Of a stretch of 20,864 bases of DNA, positions 1 through 7,640 are shown piece after piece. Both the position numbers and the translations under genes were made by a program. Within the stretch, counting starts at the first letter, position 1; the number at the start of each line of letters is the position of its first letter. This DNA is from JARDZI01 sp041639705 (lineage in GTDB: Bacteria; Bacillota; Clostridia; Clostridiales; Caloramatoraceae). Location of the stretch: contig JBEQBT010000025.1 in assembly GCA_041639705.1 (NCBI GenBank), positions 1 through 20,864 on the forward strand, read 5' to 3'. The notes beneath the pieces are model-generated. The model searched no databases. It was not told where the DNA came from and saw only the letters and a list, made by a program, of their open reading frames with translations.

Positions 1-2841
1 TCTATTTATATTTTTACAGACGCTGCTAAATCCATTTTCGATCCATCTGAAGAAACCTGCTGTACCGTTCATAAATTTATATTTAACTTCTCCTGATTTT
101 AATGGCTTGGCAATATAAACCTTACCGTTTATGCTTTTGCTATAGTCTCTCTGATAAACAGACATGGCTGAAATTATTGTCTCCACAATACTCTTTGCCT
201 TATATATGTTAATGTTTAGTAATTTCATAAGTTCACTTACAAGTCCATCTTCCCCATCTATATCATAAAACTTATCTTCCCGTGTGGACCTATTTACGAT
301 GGCTTTTATTGCGTTCATATATTTTTCATAGTTCTGCAAATAGTTATTTTCAAAGTTAATATTAATACTTAAGGCTGGCCTTATACTGTCCTTATATTCA
401 AATGCTAATTCTGAATCCTTTGTATAAAGCATATATTTAAATTTAGGAAATGAATATTTCATATTAAAACTATGTTCCCAAATTTTCTTTAGATTCACAG
501 AACAAATATTCATTGGACCATCAACTTCACTTAATACCAGTCCATATTTCATTATTATACTTTTCTGAGTAGATTGATCTATCCTAAAAAATCCCATTTC
601 AAAAAGTGGTATTGGCCTTACATGAAAAGGTGAAAAAGAGAACCTTCTCTCAAAGTCCTTCTGAATTAACAGCATAGCAGTTTTAACCTTATTTATGCCG
701 TCATCCTCATTAAAAAATGGATTTTCAAATATATGTGCAAAACTTTCAGCATCCACTAGCATTTCATTTCTTTTCTTTGTAATTCTTTTTCCCTGGCTAT
801 TCTTAATGTTTTCCTGATGCAGTTCATAAACCTTACGTATTACTTCTACTAGCTGATATTCCTTAATTTGAGATAATCCATGTAGTCTATTTATATGTTT
901 AAAGTCATTTTTCATAAATTTATAGTATGCTTCTCCAGTTAAACCAGGTCTTCTTGCAGCTCTTCCTATTTCCTGAACGTAATCACATACATTACCTGTT
1001 GGTGCAAAGTGTGCAACTATTTCGATGTCATCTATATCTATTCCCATTCCAAATGCTTTAGTTGCCAACATAATTGGAGTTTCTCCATTTAAAAACTTTT
1101 TATAGTTTTCTTCCTTTTCAAAGGCTTTCAATTGTCCATGATATCTTGAAATATACTGACTGAAATCTTTAACTATGCTATACTGATAAAATCTTTCTAT
1201 TAACGCTACAGTTGGAAAATATATTAACATTTTTTTAGTTAACATCATTGCATAATCAGTTTTCTCGATAAGCTGATTAAATTTCTCCAATTCATATTCC
1301 GTTTTTTGTGTAATTAGCTCTGCCTTATCAATGTTGATTTTTATATCATCCCTTTTAACAAATCCAAGATAAGTTATTGGATCTATCATTTTTAAGCTTT
1401 GTATAGTCTCTTCATACATATTTTCAATACCACCATAAATGGCAGTTGCTGTAAAAGTGGCCACAACAAAACCCATTCCTTTTTTCTTTAGCTGAGCTTT
1501 TTTAATTTTGTTCAAATGGTCACCTAGATACCAGTAGTCTGGCCTAAATTGTTTACCCCAGGTGGTAACAATATGTGCCTCATCTATTACCATTAGTCCT
1601 AGTGTTCTCTTCCCAATGATTTGTTCTAAGTCACTTTTACTTAAAAGTGACTCCGGAGAAATATATAGTATGTGGCATTTATTATCTGTAATATCATTGA
1701 TTATTTCCTGTTTTTGAATTGGTGAAATATCTGAATTTATAGTACGTGCAAAATTGTAGTTATGAAGCTCTAGATTATTGACTTGGTCCTTCATTAACCC
1801 TATCAAAGGAGAAATAACTATTGTAAAAAGTTCATATTTTTCTGCAAGGTAAATAGCTGGTATCTGAAAGATAGCTGACTTTCCTGCTCCTGTTGGTGCA
1901 GTCATAAAAATATCTCTATAGTCTTTTTTCTCTATACATTTTTCAGTTTCTTCTACTATATTAGTGATGATATCCCCCTGTGTAATTTCTTCTATCACTT
2001 TTGACTTATTGTTTAACTCATTCATATTATAAACTTTTATCTTTTTAAAACTCTCATGTCCCCAATAAGTTTTTAATATATTTAAAAATTCTGGTCTTAT
2101 ATTAGATATTACTCTGTTTTCAGCAACCAATCCAATTTTAATATTTATACTATTTTCCCAGATAGCTTTTAAAACCTGAAGCTTGTCTTCAAGCAGCATT
2201 TTGTTTATACTTGTATTTTTCTCTAATATATAGACTTCCTTAACTTTCTCATAAATTATGCTGTCTAACATTGATATATAATCATCTTCATCGATTATCT
2301 CAAAACATGAACCATAGTCTTTAACATTTTCCTTTTCAATAGTTGCTACATCTTTCTCAAACATTTGAACTATTTTTTCTTTTTCATCAGAAATTATGTT
2401 GTTATAAGTTACATAATATCTACCTTTTATGAATTTAATATTCCCATATATAGAGGTCAAATCACTTATATTACCTATTTCATATTTATCCCCTTCCTTC
2501 TCTTCGTCATAATGATAAAGAAGAGCAATTAATTTTTCATTTGATATTCTAACTTGAAGAGGATAGAAATTAATAAACATATTGTTTTCGATAATTATTA
2601 CATTTTTATATTGCATGAGTATTATTTCATAAAGAGCCAAATATTCATCATAGGTAATTATTTTCCTACTGCCTTGAACTATTTTCATAAAGTATCCAAG
2701 TTTATTCTCTAATAACTCATCCATATCAGCTGTAATTTCTTCATCATATAATGTAATATCTATGCCTTTTAAAACTATAATAGTTGAAGTATCATCCATA
2801 TAATCTTTAATTTTGTTTTTTACATATTCCTTTGTATCCAT
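1..2841 (-). CDS. RecQ-like SF2 DNA helicase, 3' end outside window
   Basis: This ORF reads leftward from ATG at 2841 and runs off the left edge after about 947 codons, so the C-terminus is missing. Residues 1 to about 295 match no domain I recognise. A RecQ-type helicase core follows: Walker A TAPTGAGKS near residue 312, motif II DEAH near 420 followed by a WGKQFRPDY stretch as in RecQ, motif III FTATA, then AFGMGID and QEIGRAARRPG near 625. RecQ helicases unwind DNA 3' to 5'; the long N-terminal region resembles the layout of defence-associated RecQ-like proteins such as DpdF rather than housekeeping RecQ. The gene starts 15 nt after the sigma-factor stop, and its ribosome-binding site (GGGGTGAT, about 2850-2857) touches that stop codon, so the two are probably translationally coupled. 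The helicase call is firm; the role in DNA processing during defence is inferred from context. Confidence 0.9.
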   Translation of the reverse strand, partial: MDTKEYVKNKIKDYMDDTSTIIVLKGIDITLYDEEITADMDELLENKLGYFMKIVQGSRKIITYDEYLALYEIILMQYKNVIIIENNMFINFYPLQVRISNEKLIALLYHYDEEKEGDKYEIGNISDLTSIYGNIKFIKGRYYVTYNNIISDEKEKIVQMFEKDVATIEKENVKDYGSCFEIIDEDDYISMLDSIIYEKVKEVYILEKNTSINKMLLEDKLQVLKAIWENSINIKIGLVAENRVISNIRPEFLNILKTYWGHESFKKIKVYNMNELNNKSKVIEEITQGDIITNIVEETEKCIEKKDYRDIFMTAPTGAGKSAIFQIPAIYLAEKYELFTIVISPLIGLMKDQVNNLELHNYNFARTINSDISPIQKQEIINDITDNKCHILYISPESLLSKSDLEQIIGKRTLGLMVIDEAHIVTTWGKQFRPDYWYLGDHLNKIKKAQLKKKGMGFVVATFTATAIYGGIENMYEETIQSLKMIDPITYLGFVKRDDIKINIDKAELITQKTEYELEKFNQLIEKTDYAMMLTKKMLIYFPTVALIERFYQYSIVKDFSQYISRYHGQLKAFEKEENYKKFLNGETPIMLATKAFGMGIDIDDIEIVAHFAPTGNVCDYVQEIGRAARRPGLTGEAYYKFMKNDFKHINRLHGLSQIKEYQLVEVIRKVYELHQENIKNSQGKRITKKRNEMLVDAESFAHIFENPFFNEDDGINKVKTAMLLIQKDFERRFSFSPFHVRPIPLFEMGFFRIDQSTQKSIIMKYGLVLSEVDGPMNICSVNLKKIWEHSFNMKYSFPKFKYMLYTKDSELAFEYKDSIRPALSININFENNYLQNYEKYMNAIKAIVNRSTREDKFYDIDGEDGLVSELMKLLNINIYKAKSIVETIISAMSVYQRDYSKSINGKVYIAKPLKSGEVKYKFMNGTAGFFRWIENGFSSVCKNINR

Positions 2842-2856
2842 AATAAAATATCACCC

Positions 2857-3864
2857 CTATATAAAATCTTTTAATTTCTTTGATCTTGAAGGATGTCTTA
2901 ACTTTCTCAAAGCTTTTGCTTCAATTTGTCTTATTCTTTCCCTTGTTACCTTAAATTCTTTCCCAACCTCTTCCAGAGTTCTTGCTTTACCATCATCCAA
3001 ACCAAATCTCAACCGAAGAACTATTCCTTCCCTTGCCGTTACAGTATCTAAAACATCCTTTATAGCTTCTTTTAGTGCCTTACTTTCAACTATGTCCTCT
3101 ACTGTAGGATTTGTTTCATCTACTACAAATTCTCCTAACTCGCTATTTTCATCTTCCCCTACAAAGCTGTTTAATGAACTTACAGACATTATATTTTCAG
3201 CTATACCAAGTATTTCTTCAAATTTCCCCCTACTTATTCCATTCTCCTTAACAATTTCATATATTTTTTCTTTTGAACAATCTGGATGTTCTCTAAAAGC
3301 CCTCATCAATTTATTTACTTCTTCAAAGCAATGTACGGGAATTCTTATGGTAAATCCGTAATCTGGAATACTTCTAAGTATAAATTGGTCTACCCACCAA
3401 GCAGCATATGTTGTAAACTTTGCTTCTTTCATAGATTCAAACATTTTTGCAGCTTTCATCAGCCCCATAACACCATACTGTAATAAATCATCCTCATCAA
3501 GTTTATGCTTGTATGCGTTTCTATATTTTTTCACTCTACTCCACACAAAATTAATATTTTTACTCACAAGTGCTTCTAAAGCTAGATCGTTTCCTTGCTG
3601 ATATATCAAACATAGTTGCTCATTTGTAAGCTTGTCTATCTTCTCAGTATGTTTTTTATTTTCAAATTCCGTTGGGCTATTTAGATTTTCTTTGCTTACA
3701 TTATAATAATCTATTTCAATATTAGATTCTATTAAAACGTCAATAACTTCATATTGCTGATGTCTGCTAAACATAACAAATAGTTTATTAAAGTCTTCCT
3801 CACCTAGCATACCCTGATCATTTAAATAAGGTTTTATCCTTTTAAGTATATATTCCTTATTCAT
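2857..3864 (-). CDS. RpoD-like sigma-70 factor in a defence cluster
   Basis: This 335-aa protein has the full architecture of a group 1/2 sigma factor. Residues 1-55 resemble region 1.1, including a GMLGEEDFNKLF stretch. Residues 90-165 hold region 2, with DLLQYGVMGLMKA and YAAWWVDQFILRSI. Residues 172-235 hold region 3, opening with FTIRIPVH. Residues 265-335 hold region 4, ending in VTRERIRQIEAKALRKLRHP, the -35-binding helix-turn-helix. Region 2.4 keeps aromatic residues but differs from the usual WWIRQAI pattern, so -10 recognition may be altered. A homologue of the vegetative sigma factor placed between a DNA glycosylase gene and a helicase gene is unusual. The ATG is supported by AAGGGG 8 nt upstream, and a sigma-A-like promoter lies at 3900-3928. 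It could direct RNA polymerase to cluster promoters (inference). It is unlikely to be the main rpoD because the rpsU-dnaG-rpoD context is absent. Confidence 0.93.
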   Translation of the reverse strand: MNKEYILKRIKPYLNDQGMLGEEDFNKLFVMFSRHQQYEVIDVLIESNIEIDYYNVSKENLNSPTEFENKKHTEKIDKLTNEQLCLIYQQGNDLALEALVSKNINFVWSRVKKYRNAYKHKLDEDDLLQYGVMGLMKAAKMFESMKEAKFTTYAAWWVDQFILRSIPDYGFTIRIPVHCFEEVNKLMRAFREHPDCSKEKIYEIVKENGISRGKFEEILGIAENIMSVSSLNSFVGEDENSELGEFVVDETNPTVEDIVESKALKEAIKDVLDTVTAREGIVLRLRFGLDDGKARTLEEVGKEFKVTRERIRQIEAKALRKLRHPSRSKKLKDFI

Positions 3865-3889
3865 TATAATTCCCCTTATAATTTTATAG

Positions 3890-3940
3890 TTTGGCCAAAT
3901 ATATATAAATTTTAGTATTTTTAGTCAAATGCAAATTGAC
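3890..3940. promoter_or_regulatory. Two palindromes flanking the sigma-gene promoter
   Basis: GTCAA and TTGAC arms at 3924-3928 and 3936-3940 overlap the -35 box, and TTTGGCCAAA at 3890-3899 overlaps the expected start of transcription. Dyads at these two positions are typical of repressor sites. The cognate protein is unknown; the WYL regulator at 11487-12476 is one candidate. Short AT-rich palindromes also arise by chance, so this is tentative. Confidence 0.35.
3900..3928 (-). promoter_or_regulatory. Sigma-A-type promoter for sigma factor and helicase genes
   Basis: On the minus strand TTGACT (3928-3923) and TATATA (3905-3900) are separated by 17 nt, close to the sigma-A consensus. The start point would fall near 3893, giving a leader of about 30 nt before the ATG at 3864. 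The -35 box lies inside an imperfect inverted repeat with GTCAA/TTGAC arms (3924-3940). A perfect palindrome TTTGGCCAAA (3890-3899) covers the predicted start point. Both are candidate operators. Confidence 0.65.
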
Positions 3941-3976
3941 CTCATATTCACTTCATCAATGGAAATAAAACAAACT

Positions 3977-4102
3977 TTATATATAAATACCATACTCACT
4001 GTAAATTTCATCTATAAATCTTCTAATTTCTTTTTTTAATTTCTCTATTATATCCTTATTTTGAGCTTCATTGACTCTATTAATTATATCCTTCTGTTTT
4101 TT
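3977..4102 (-). pseudogene. Open continuation of the 75-aa ORF beyond its TAA stop
   Basis: After the TAA at 4103-4105 the same frame stays open for 41 more codons and ends with TAA at 3977-3979. The translation is lysine- and glutamate-rich and looks helical (for example IIEKLKKEIRRFIDEIY), unlike chance AT-rich translation. The stop is followed directly by an A-run (4098-4105 as T on the plus strand). Either the 75-aa protein was once about 117 aa and gained a nonsense mutation, or there is occasional readthrough, or this is a chance extension. No start codon with a ribosome-binding site is seen for a separate gene. Confidence 0.4.
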
Positions 4103-4330
4103 TTAAGATGGTAATGGTATTCCCATCTCATTTAAGGCTTTTTGCTTTAGTGCATTTACTATGCTACTTCCACCAATATTTAATTCTACTTGCTCCTTTG
4201 ACCATTTACTTTTTAAAAATATTGCCAACCAAATAAGGTTATTTTTAACCTTTCCAAACTCATGTTTTTGCTCTGAGGTTTTTGTTTTTAATGTAGACAG
4301 GTATTCTTGCATAACTTTTCCTAATAGCAT
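4103..4330 (-). CDS. Small hypothetical protein (75 aa), possibly truncated
   Basis: The start is placed at ATG 4330 because GGAGG lies about 8 nt upstream; a longer in-frame ORF to 4387 would overlap the preceding gene and has no such site. The protein begins MLLGKVMQEYL and contains KSKWSKEQVELNIGG and VNALKQKALNEMGIPLPS. It has no signal peptide, transmembrane segment or cysteines and is probably a small helical cytoplasmic protein. It sits 43 nt after the UDG-fold gene and before the sigma-factor promoter, so it is likely co-transcribed with the restriction genes. I recognise no family. Its frame continues meaningfully past the TAA stop, so it may be a shortened version of a protein of about 117 aa. 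Confidence 0.6.
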   Translation of the reverse strand: MLLGKVMQEYLSTLKTKTSEQKHEFGKVKNNLIWLAIFLKSKWSKEQVELNIGGSSIVNALKQKALNEMGIPLPS

Positions 4331-4373
4331 AACTAATACCTCCTCGTATATTATTATTTTCGCAAAGCTTGGA

Positions 4374-5003
4374 TTACAATATTTCAATAATAGTACTTAT
4401 GCCTTTTACAAAATCCTGTTTTCCTCCATTAGATGGATGTCTCACTTTTTTATGCTCTAGATTTATATTTGATATGCTTCTATCTGCATTATTACCAACT
4501 GCAATTATAGTTTCTATATTAAATATGTTAATTATCTCTTTTAAAAAACTTAACCCTATTTCCAATTCTGTTATACTTGGAGTTCTATTTTTATTAACTA
4601 TATTTGGTCGGTGAGGATGAAAAGGAAATGCATTCCAAAGAAGTGGTATAATTTTTAAGTCATTAATTGTCTCCCAAACTATAGTTGCACTTTGTTCCTT
4701 TTTAATTCTATTGTTTTCTTGAGTTTTCTTATAACCACGGCCCATTCCAAATAACGAAGTATTCTTCTTTAGAATATACTCACTTGTAAATGGAACTCCA
4801 CTAAAACGACACCCATTATATCCTGGTGCTTCACCAACAAGAAGTATTTGTGGATTAATTTTTATCATTTGATTGAGGTAAATTGATAAATTATTTCTTC
4901 TAACTTCATTATGTACTGAATCATATGAGTATTGGTTAACAACATTAACCATGTTTTTTGTAGATGCTAATTTGTCTATAAAAGAGTTTAAGTCATTATT
5001 CAT
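4374..5003 (-). CDS. Uracil-DNA-glycosylase-superfamily protein
   Basis: This 209-aa protein carries the UDG-fold hallmarks: LLVGEAPGYNG (residues 54-64), where GEAPG corresponds to the catalytic-water loop of family 4-type enzymes; WNAFPFHPH (123-131); AVGNNAD (168-174); and RHPSNGGK (188-195), the DNA-intercalation HPS motif. Such enzymes remove uracil or other altered bases from DNA and leave an abasic site. Only one cysteine (C65) is present, so the four-cysteine iron-sulfur cluster of canonical family 4 enzymes is absent. The ATG at 5003 has a GAGGTGAGAGG purine tract directly upstream. It lies between the DUF2357 nuclease gene and a small ORF. In this setting it may act on modified bases in phage DNA (inference); DNA glycosylases acting in antiviral defence are known, Brig1 being an example. 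Substrate cannot be read from the sequence. Confidence 0.85.
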   Translation of the reverse strand: MNNDLNSFIDKLASTKNMVNVVNQYSYDSVHNEVRRNNLSIYLNQMIKINPQILLVGEAPGYNGCRFSGVPFTSEYILKKNTSLFGMGRGYKKTQENNRIKKEQSATIVWETINDLKIIPLLWNAFPFHPHRPNIVNKNRTPSITELEIGLSFLKEIINIFNIETIIAVGNNADRSISNINLEHKKVRHPSNGGKQDFVKGISTIIEIL

Positions 5004-5036
5004 TAACCTCTCACCTCATTATTTCCTTATAATTAC

Positions 5037-5094
5037 ATTATACAATTATTTCATAGGTGTAGCCTTTAAAATATATTTTTATGGTTACACCTAT
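5037..5094 (-). promoter_or_regulatory. Large inverted repeat and -10-like box before the UDG gene
   Basis: Twelve-base arms at 5053-5064 and 5083-5094 (ATAGGTGTAGCC and GGTTACACCTAT, 11 of 12 complementary plus one G-T) flank an 18-nt AT-rich spacer. Downstream on the minus strand is a perfect TATAAT (5042-5037). At the right distance for a -35 box the sequence is GGCTAC, inside one arm, not TTGACA-like. There is no T-tract on the minus strand after the hairpin, so it is not a good terminator for the upstream genes. It may be an operator or activator site at an internal promoter, or an intercistronic mRNA hairpin. Confidence 0.45.
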
Positions 5095-5147
5095 CTTTAT
5101 TTTATAATTATTTAATAGACACATCCCTTTATTTAAATATAAAATAT

Positions 5148-7640
5148 TTACTCATCATCTCCACAAATCAAATCCCCTATAATTCTAGTTATGGTCCTAG
5201 GTTTTGCTAGAAATTCCAGGGTGCTAATTTCCTTCATTCTCCCAGCACCTGTTATCCTAATTTTATTATCTTCAACCCTTATAACAGCTCCTGTAATATT
5301 AAACCAGTTATCATTAGATCTATCTAGATTTTTATTATCCGTTTTCACATCCACTGTTCCTATAAGTCTTTTCAACTCCAGATATAATCTATACTCTACT
5401 TTGTCTTTAAAACATAGCTCAGGCAAATATTCAGCATTCTTCAGAAGCTGCATATTTGTATATATATGTGATAAAACTCCATATTCTTTAGGTTTTATAA
5501 CCCTGTCAAGCAGCTTCCATTCTTTCATTTTGAACCTGATATACAGCTCATCAGAATCCTTTGGTATTTCAGTTATTTCTCTTCTCTTTACTAGTTCCCA
5601 TAGGTCTATTTCTCCAAAAAATAAAATACCAGCAGCATTTGTAAATTCTTTTTCTGATTGATATAATGCAATATACTTAAAGTTAACTCCTCTTGTTTTG
5701 ATATTTTTATATGGTATATGATAAAAATTATACTGGATAACTATCTGCAGTTGTTCCTTATTTCTCAATGAGCCTACTAATACATTCATTTCATTAAAAT
5801 CAATATTTTCAATATATTCATGGATTCCTTTTGGAAGGGTAGTTTTTTCAAAGGCAGATTCTGGTGTGTTCCCTATTAGTTCGTCCAATAGTCCTTCAAC
5901 TAAATGGGTTGAGCTTGGTAAAAAAGGCAAGCCTCCTATATTAACTTTACTAATACTTTTATAAAAATTATGTTCCACATACTCTTCCTCATTATTGTAT
6001 GGAAAGAGAATATATGCTCCAAACATGGTTCTCTCAAAATCAGGTCTATCAGATGCATTATGTACAATTGCATCCCTGTATCGATGCATTGTATTTATAT
6101 CATCTTCTTCAGGTCCAGGTAGTTCATAATTTGTTTTATAGGTTGTTCCATCTAAAGCTGGATTTATTCTATATTTCGCATCAAATATATATTCATATCT
6201 AATCTTTGACCTTTCCTTTTCGAGGGAGAGAACATTATCCGGTCTTTGAGCAATTGTTGGCAAATTTCCTATTTGAGGGTTATATACCAGTACAAACTTC
6301 TCACCTTTAGCAGGATTTTCATATATAACACTTGCTTTTCTGCCCTTGGTTAGTGTTACAAACAATCCTCTACTATCAACTTTTATTAGGTCTTGTTTCA
6401 AAAGCTTATACTTGTTTTTAAGTAGTGAATTCAATTTTATAAAGCACCAATATTCATATAAGACTGCAAGATCCTTCATCGATAGTTTAAAAACTTCTCC
6501 ATTTAATGAGAGTCCTTTTATCAACATTAAATAATATTTATATACATCTCTATAACCAGGTGCCAAGTTTAGAACAAGCGAAAGACTATTTAATGTATAT
6601 AAATCACCAACTTCTCTAAGAAAGCTAAATTCAATTCTTTTTTCAATCTCTTTTTTCATTTTTTCAATATTGCTTATAATCTCTTCATCTGTATTCCTTT
6701 TAAGCTTTATATAATTTTCTTTTACATCAGAAAGCTTTTTTAAAATGGATTTTAAAATATATTTTATAAATCTATTTTCAAATGTATCAAAAGATATGCT
6801 CTTATTTACAACCAATGCTTTATTAGGTAGGTATCTCCCCTCTTGTAATACTAAATTATAAGGTTTCTTTTCGAGCCACTTTATTGTTGCCATACTGCTC
6901 TTTTTTATTTTGTGAAATGGAACTACATCGCTTTCCTGCTGGAGTATATGGTGAGGAGCTTTTAAAATAATATCTATTGAAGCTTTTAACTTATCAAAAA
7001 TAATATTTATAATACTAAAAAACTCTGTAAGACTATTGCTTACATTTTCATTTAAACTTGACCATAAATATGTTTTCTTAAGGAAATCAAATGCAAGATT
7101 ATAAATTTCATCGTTTACATCTCTTAATATGTTTATATAGTCCTCCTGGTAGTCAATTTTAGATGGAAATACTTCAATGACGAATTTAATGTATTCTTTG
7201 TTATCAACATATATCTTAAACTCTGACATTCCTATCTCAGAGCCAAAATTAAGTACTCCTGTTAGTATTCTTTTTGATTTTCCTACATAGCTAACCTTTT
7301 CTCTGATTAGGTTATTGTCATGCCATAATGTTATTTCGCTGTCATCCTTGCTCTCAATAATTACTTCATAGTTTTGATATTCATAAAATAACGGATTAGT
7401 TTTGAAGATATTATAGCCAATGCAATCATCATATTGCTCCATGCTTTGCTGACTTGTTGAAAATATCCCAGCTAAATATTCTTCTTTGCAGCTAATAGAT
7501 AAATTTGAAATATTATCCCTGGTTTTAGTAAAAACATCTGCCTTTGGATGACAAGGTTTCCCCTTAATTATTAAGTCAAGTCTTTCAGTACTAATATATA
7601 GGATTTCCCTTTCTTTACAGCCAATAAGAGGTGAAGCCAT
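5148..7640 (-). CDS. DUF2357-type PD-(D/E)XK nuclease, McrC-like partner of McrB
   Basis: I place the start at ATG 7640 because GGAGG lies 10 nt upstream; the in-frame TTG at 7649 is only 1 nt from it. The 830-aa protein fits the DUF2357 restriction-nuclease family that pairs with McrB-like GTPases. A long N-terminal half (DUF2357, probably target or partner binding) is followed by a nuclease core. FDAKYRI at about residues 486-492 supplies the D-x-K arm of a PD-(D/E)XK site, and MHRYRDAI lies about 30 residues later. The C-terminal 250 residues are not assigned. The gene overlaps the 3' end of the McrB gene by 26 nt, so the pair is translationally coupled. By analogy with McrBC the complex translocates DNA using GTP and cuts modified DNA, but the target cannot be deduced. 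Confidence 0.85.
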   Translation of the reverse strand: MASPLIGCKEREILYISTERLDLIIKGKPCHPKADVFTKTRDNISNLSISCKEEYLAGIFSTSQQSMEQYDDCIGYNIFKTNPLFYEYQNYEVIIESKDDSEITLWHDNNLIREKVSYVGKSKRILTGVLNFGSEIGMSEFKIYVDNKEYIKFVIEVFPSKIDYQEDYINILRDVNDEIYNLAFDFLKKTYLWSSLNENVSNSLTEFFSIINIIFDKLKASIDIILKAPHHILQQESDVVPFHKIKKSSMATIKWLEKKPYNLVLQEGRYLPNKALVVNKSISFDTFENRFIKYILKSILKKLSDVKENYIKLKRNTDEEIISNIEKMKKEIEKRIEFSFLREVGDLYTLNSLSLVLNLAPGYRDVYKYYLMLIKGLSLNGEVFKLSMKDLAVLYEYWCFIKLNSLLKNKYKLLKQDLIKVDSRGLFVTLTKGRKASVIYENPAKGEKFVLVYNPQIGNLPTIAQRPDNVLSLEKERSKIRYEYIFDAKYRINPALDGTTYKTNYELPGPEEDDINTMHRYRDAIVHNASDRPDFERTMFGAYILFPYNNEEEYVEHNFYKSISKVNIGGLPFLPSSTHLVEGLLDELIGNTPESAFEKTTLPKGIHEYIENIDFNEMNVLVGSLRNKEQLQIVIQYNFYHIPYKNIKTRGVNFKYIALYQSEKEFTNAAGILFFGEIDLWELVKRREITEIPKDSDELYIRFKMKEWKLLDRVIKPKEYGVLSHIYTNMQLLKNAEYLPELCFKDKVEYRLYLELKRLIGTVDVKTDNKNLDRSNDNWFNITGAVIRVEDNKIRITGAGRMKEISTLEFLAKPRTITRIIGDLICGDDE

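Noticed and set aside
2813..3361. Plus-strand 182-codon ORF opposite the sigma gene
   Set aside because: Serine/phenylalanine-rich mirror of the sigma coding strand, with no ribosome-binding site.
5191..5661. Plus-strand 156-codon ORF opposite the DUF2357 gene
   Set aside because: Antisense shadow of a well-supported gene; no start context or domain.
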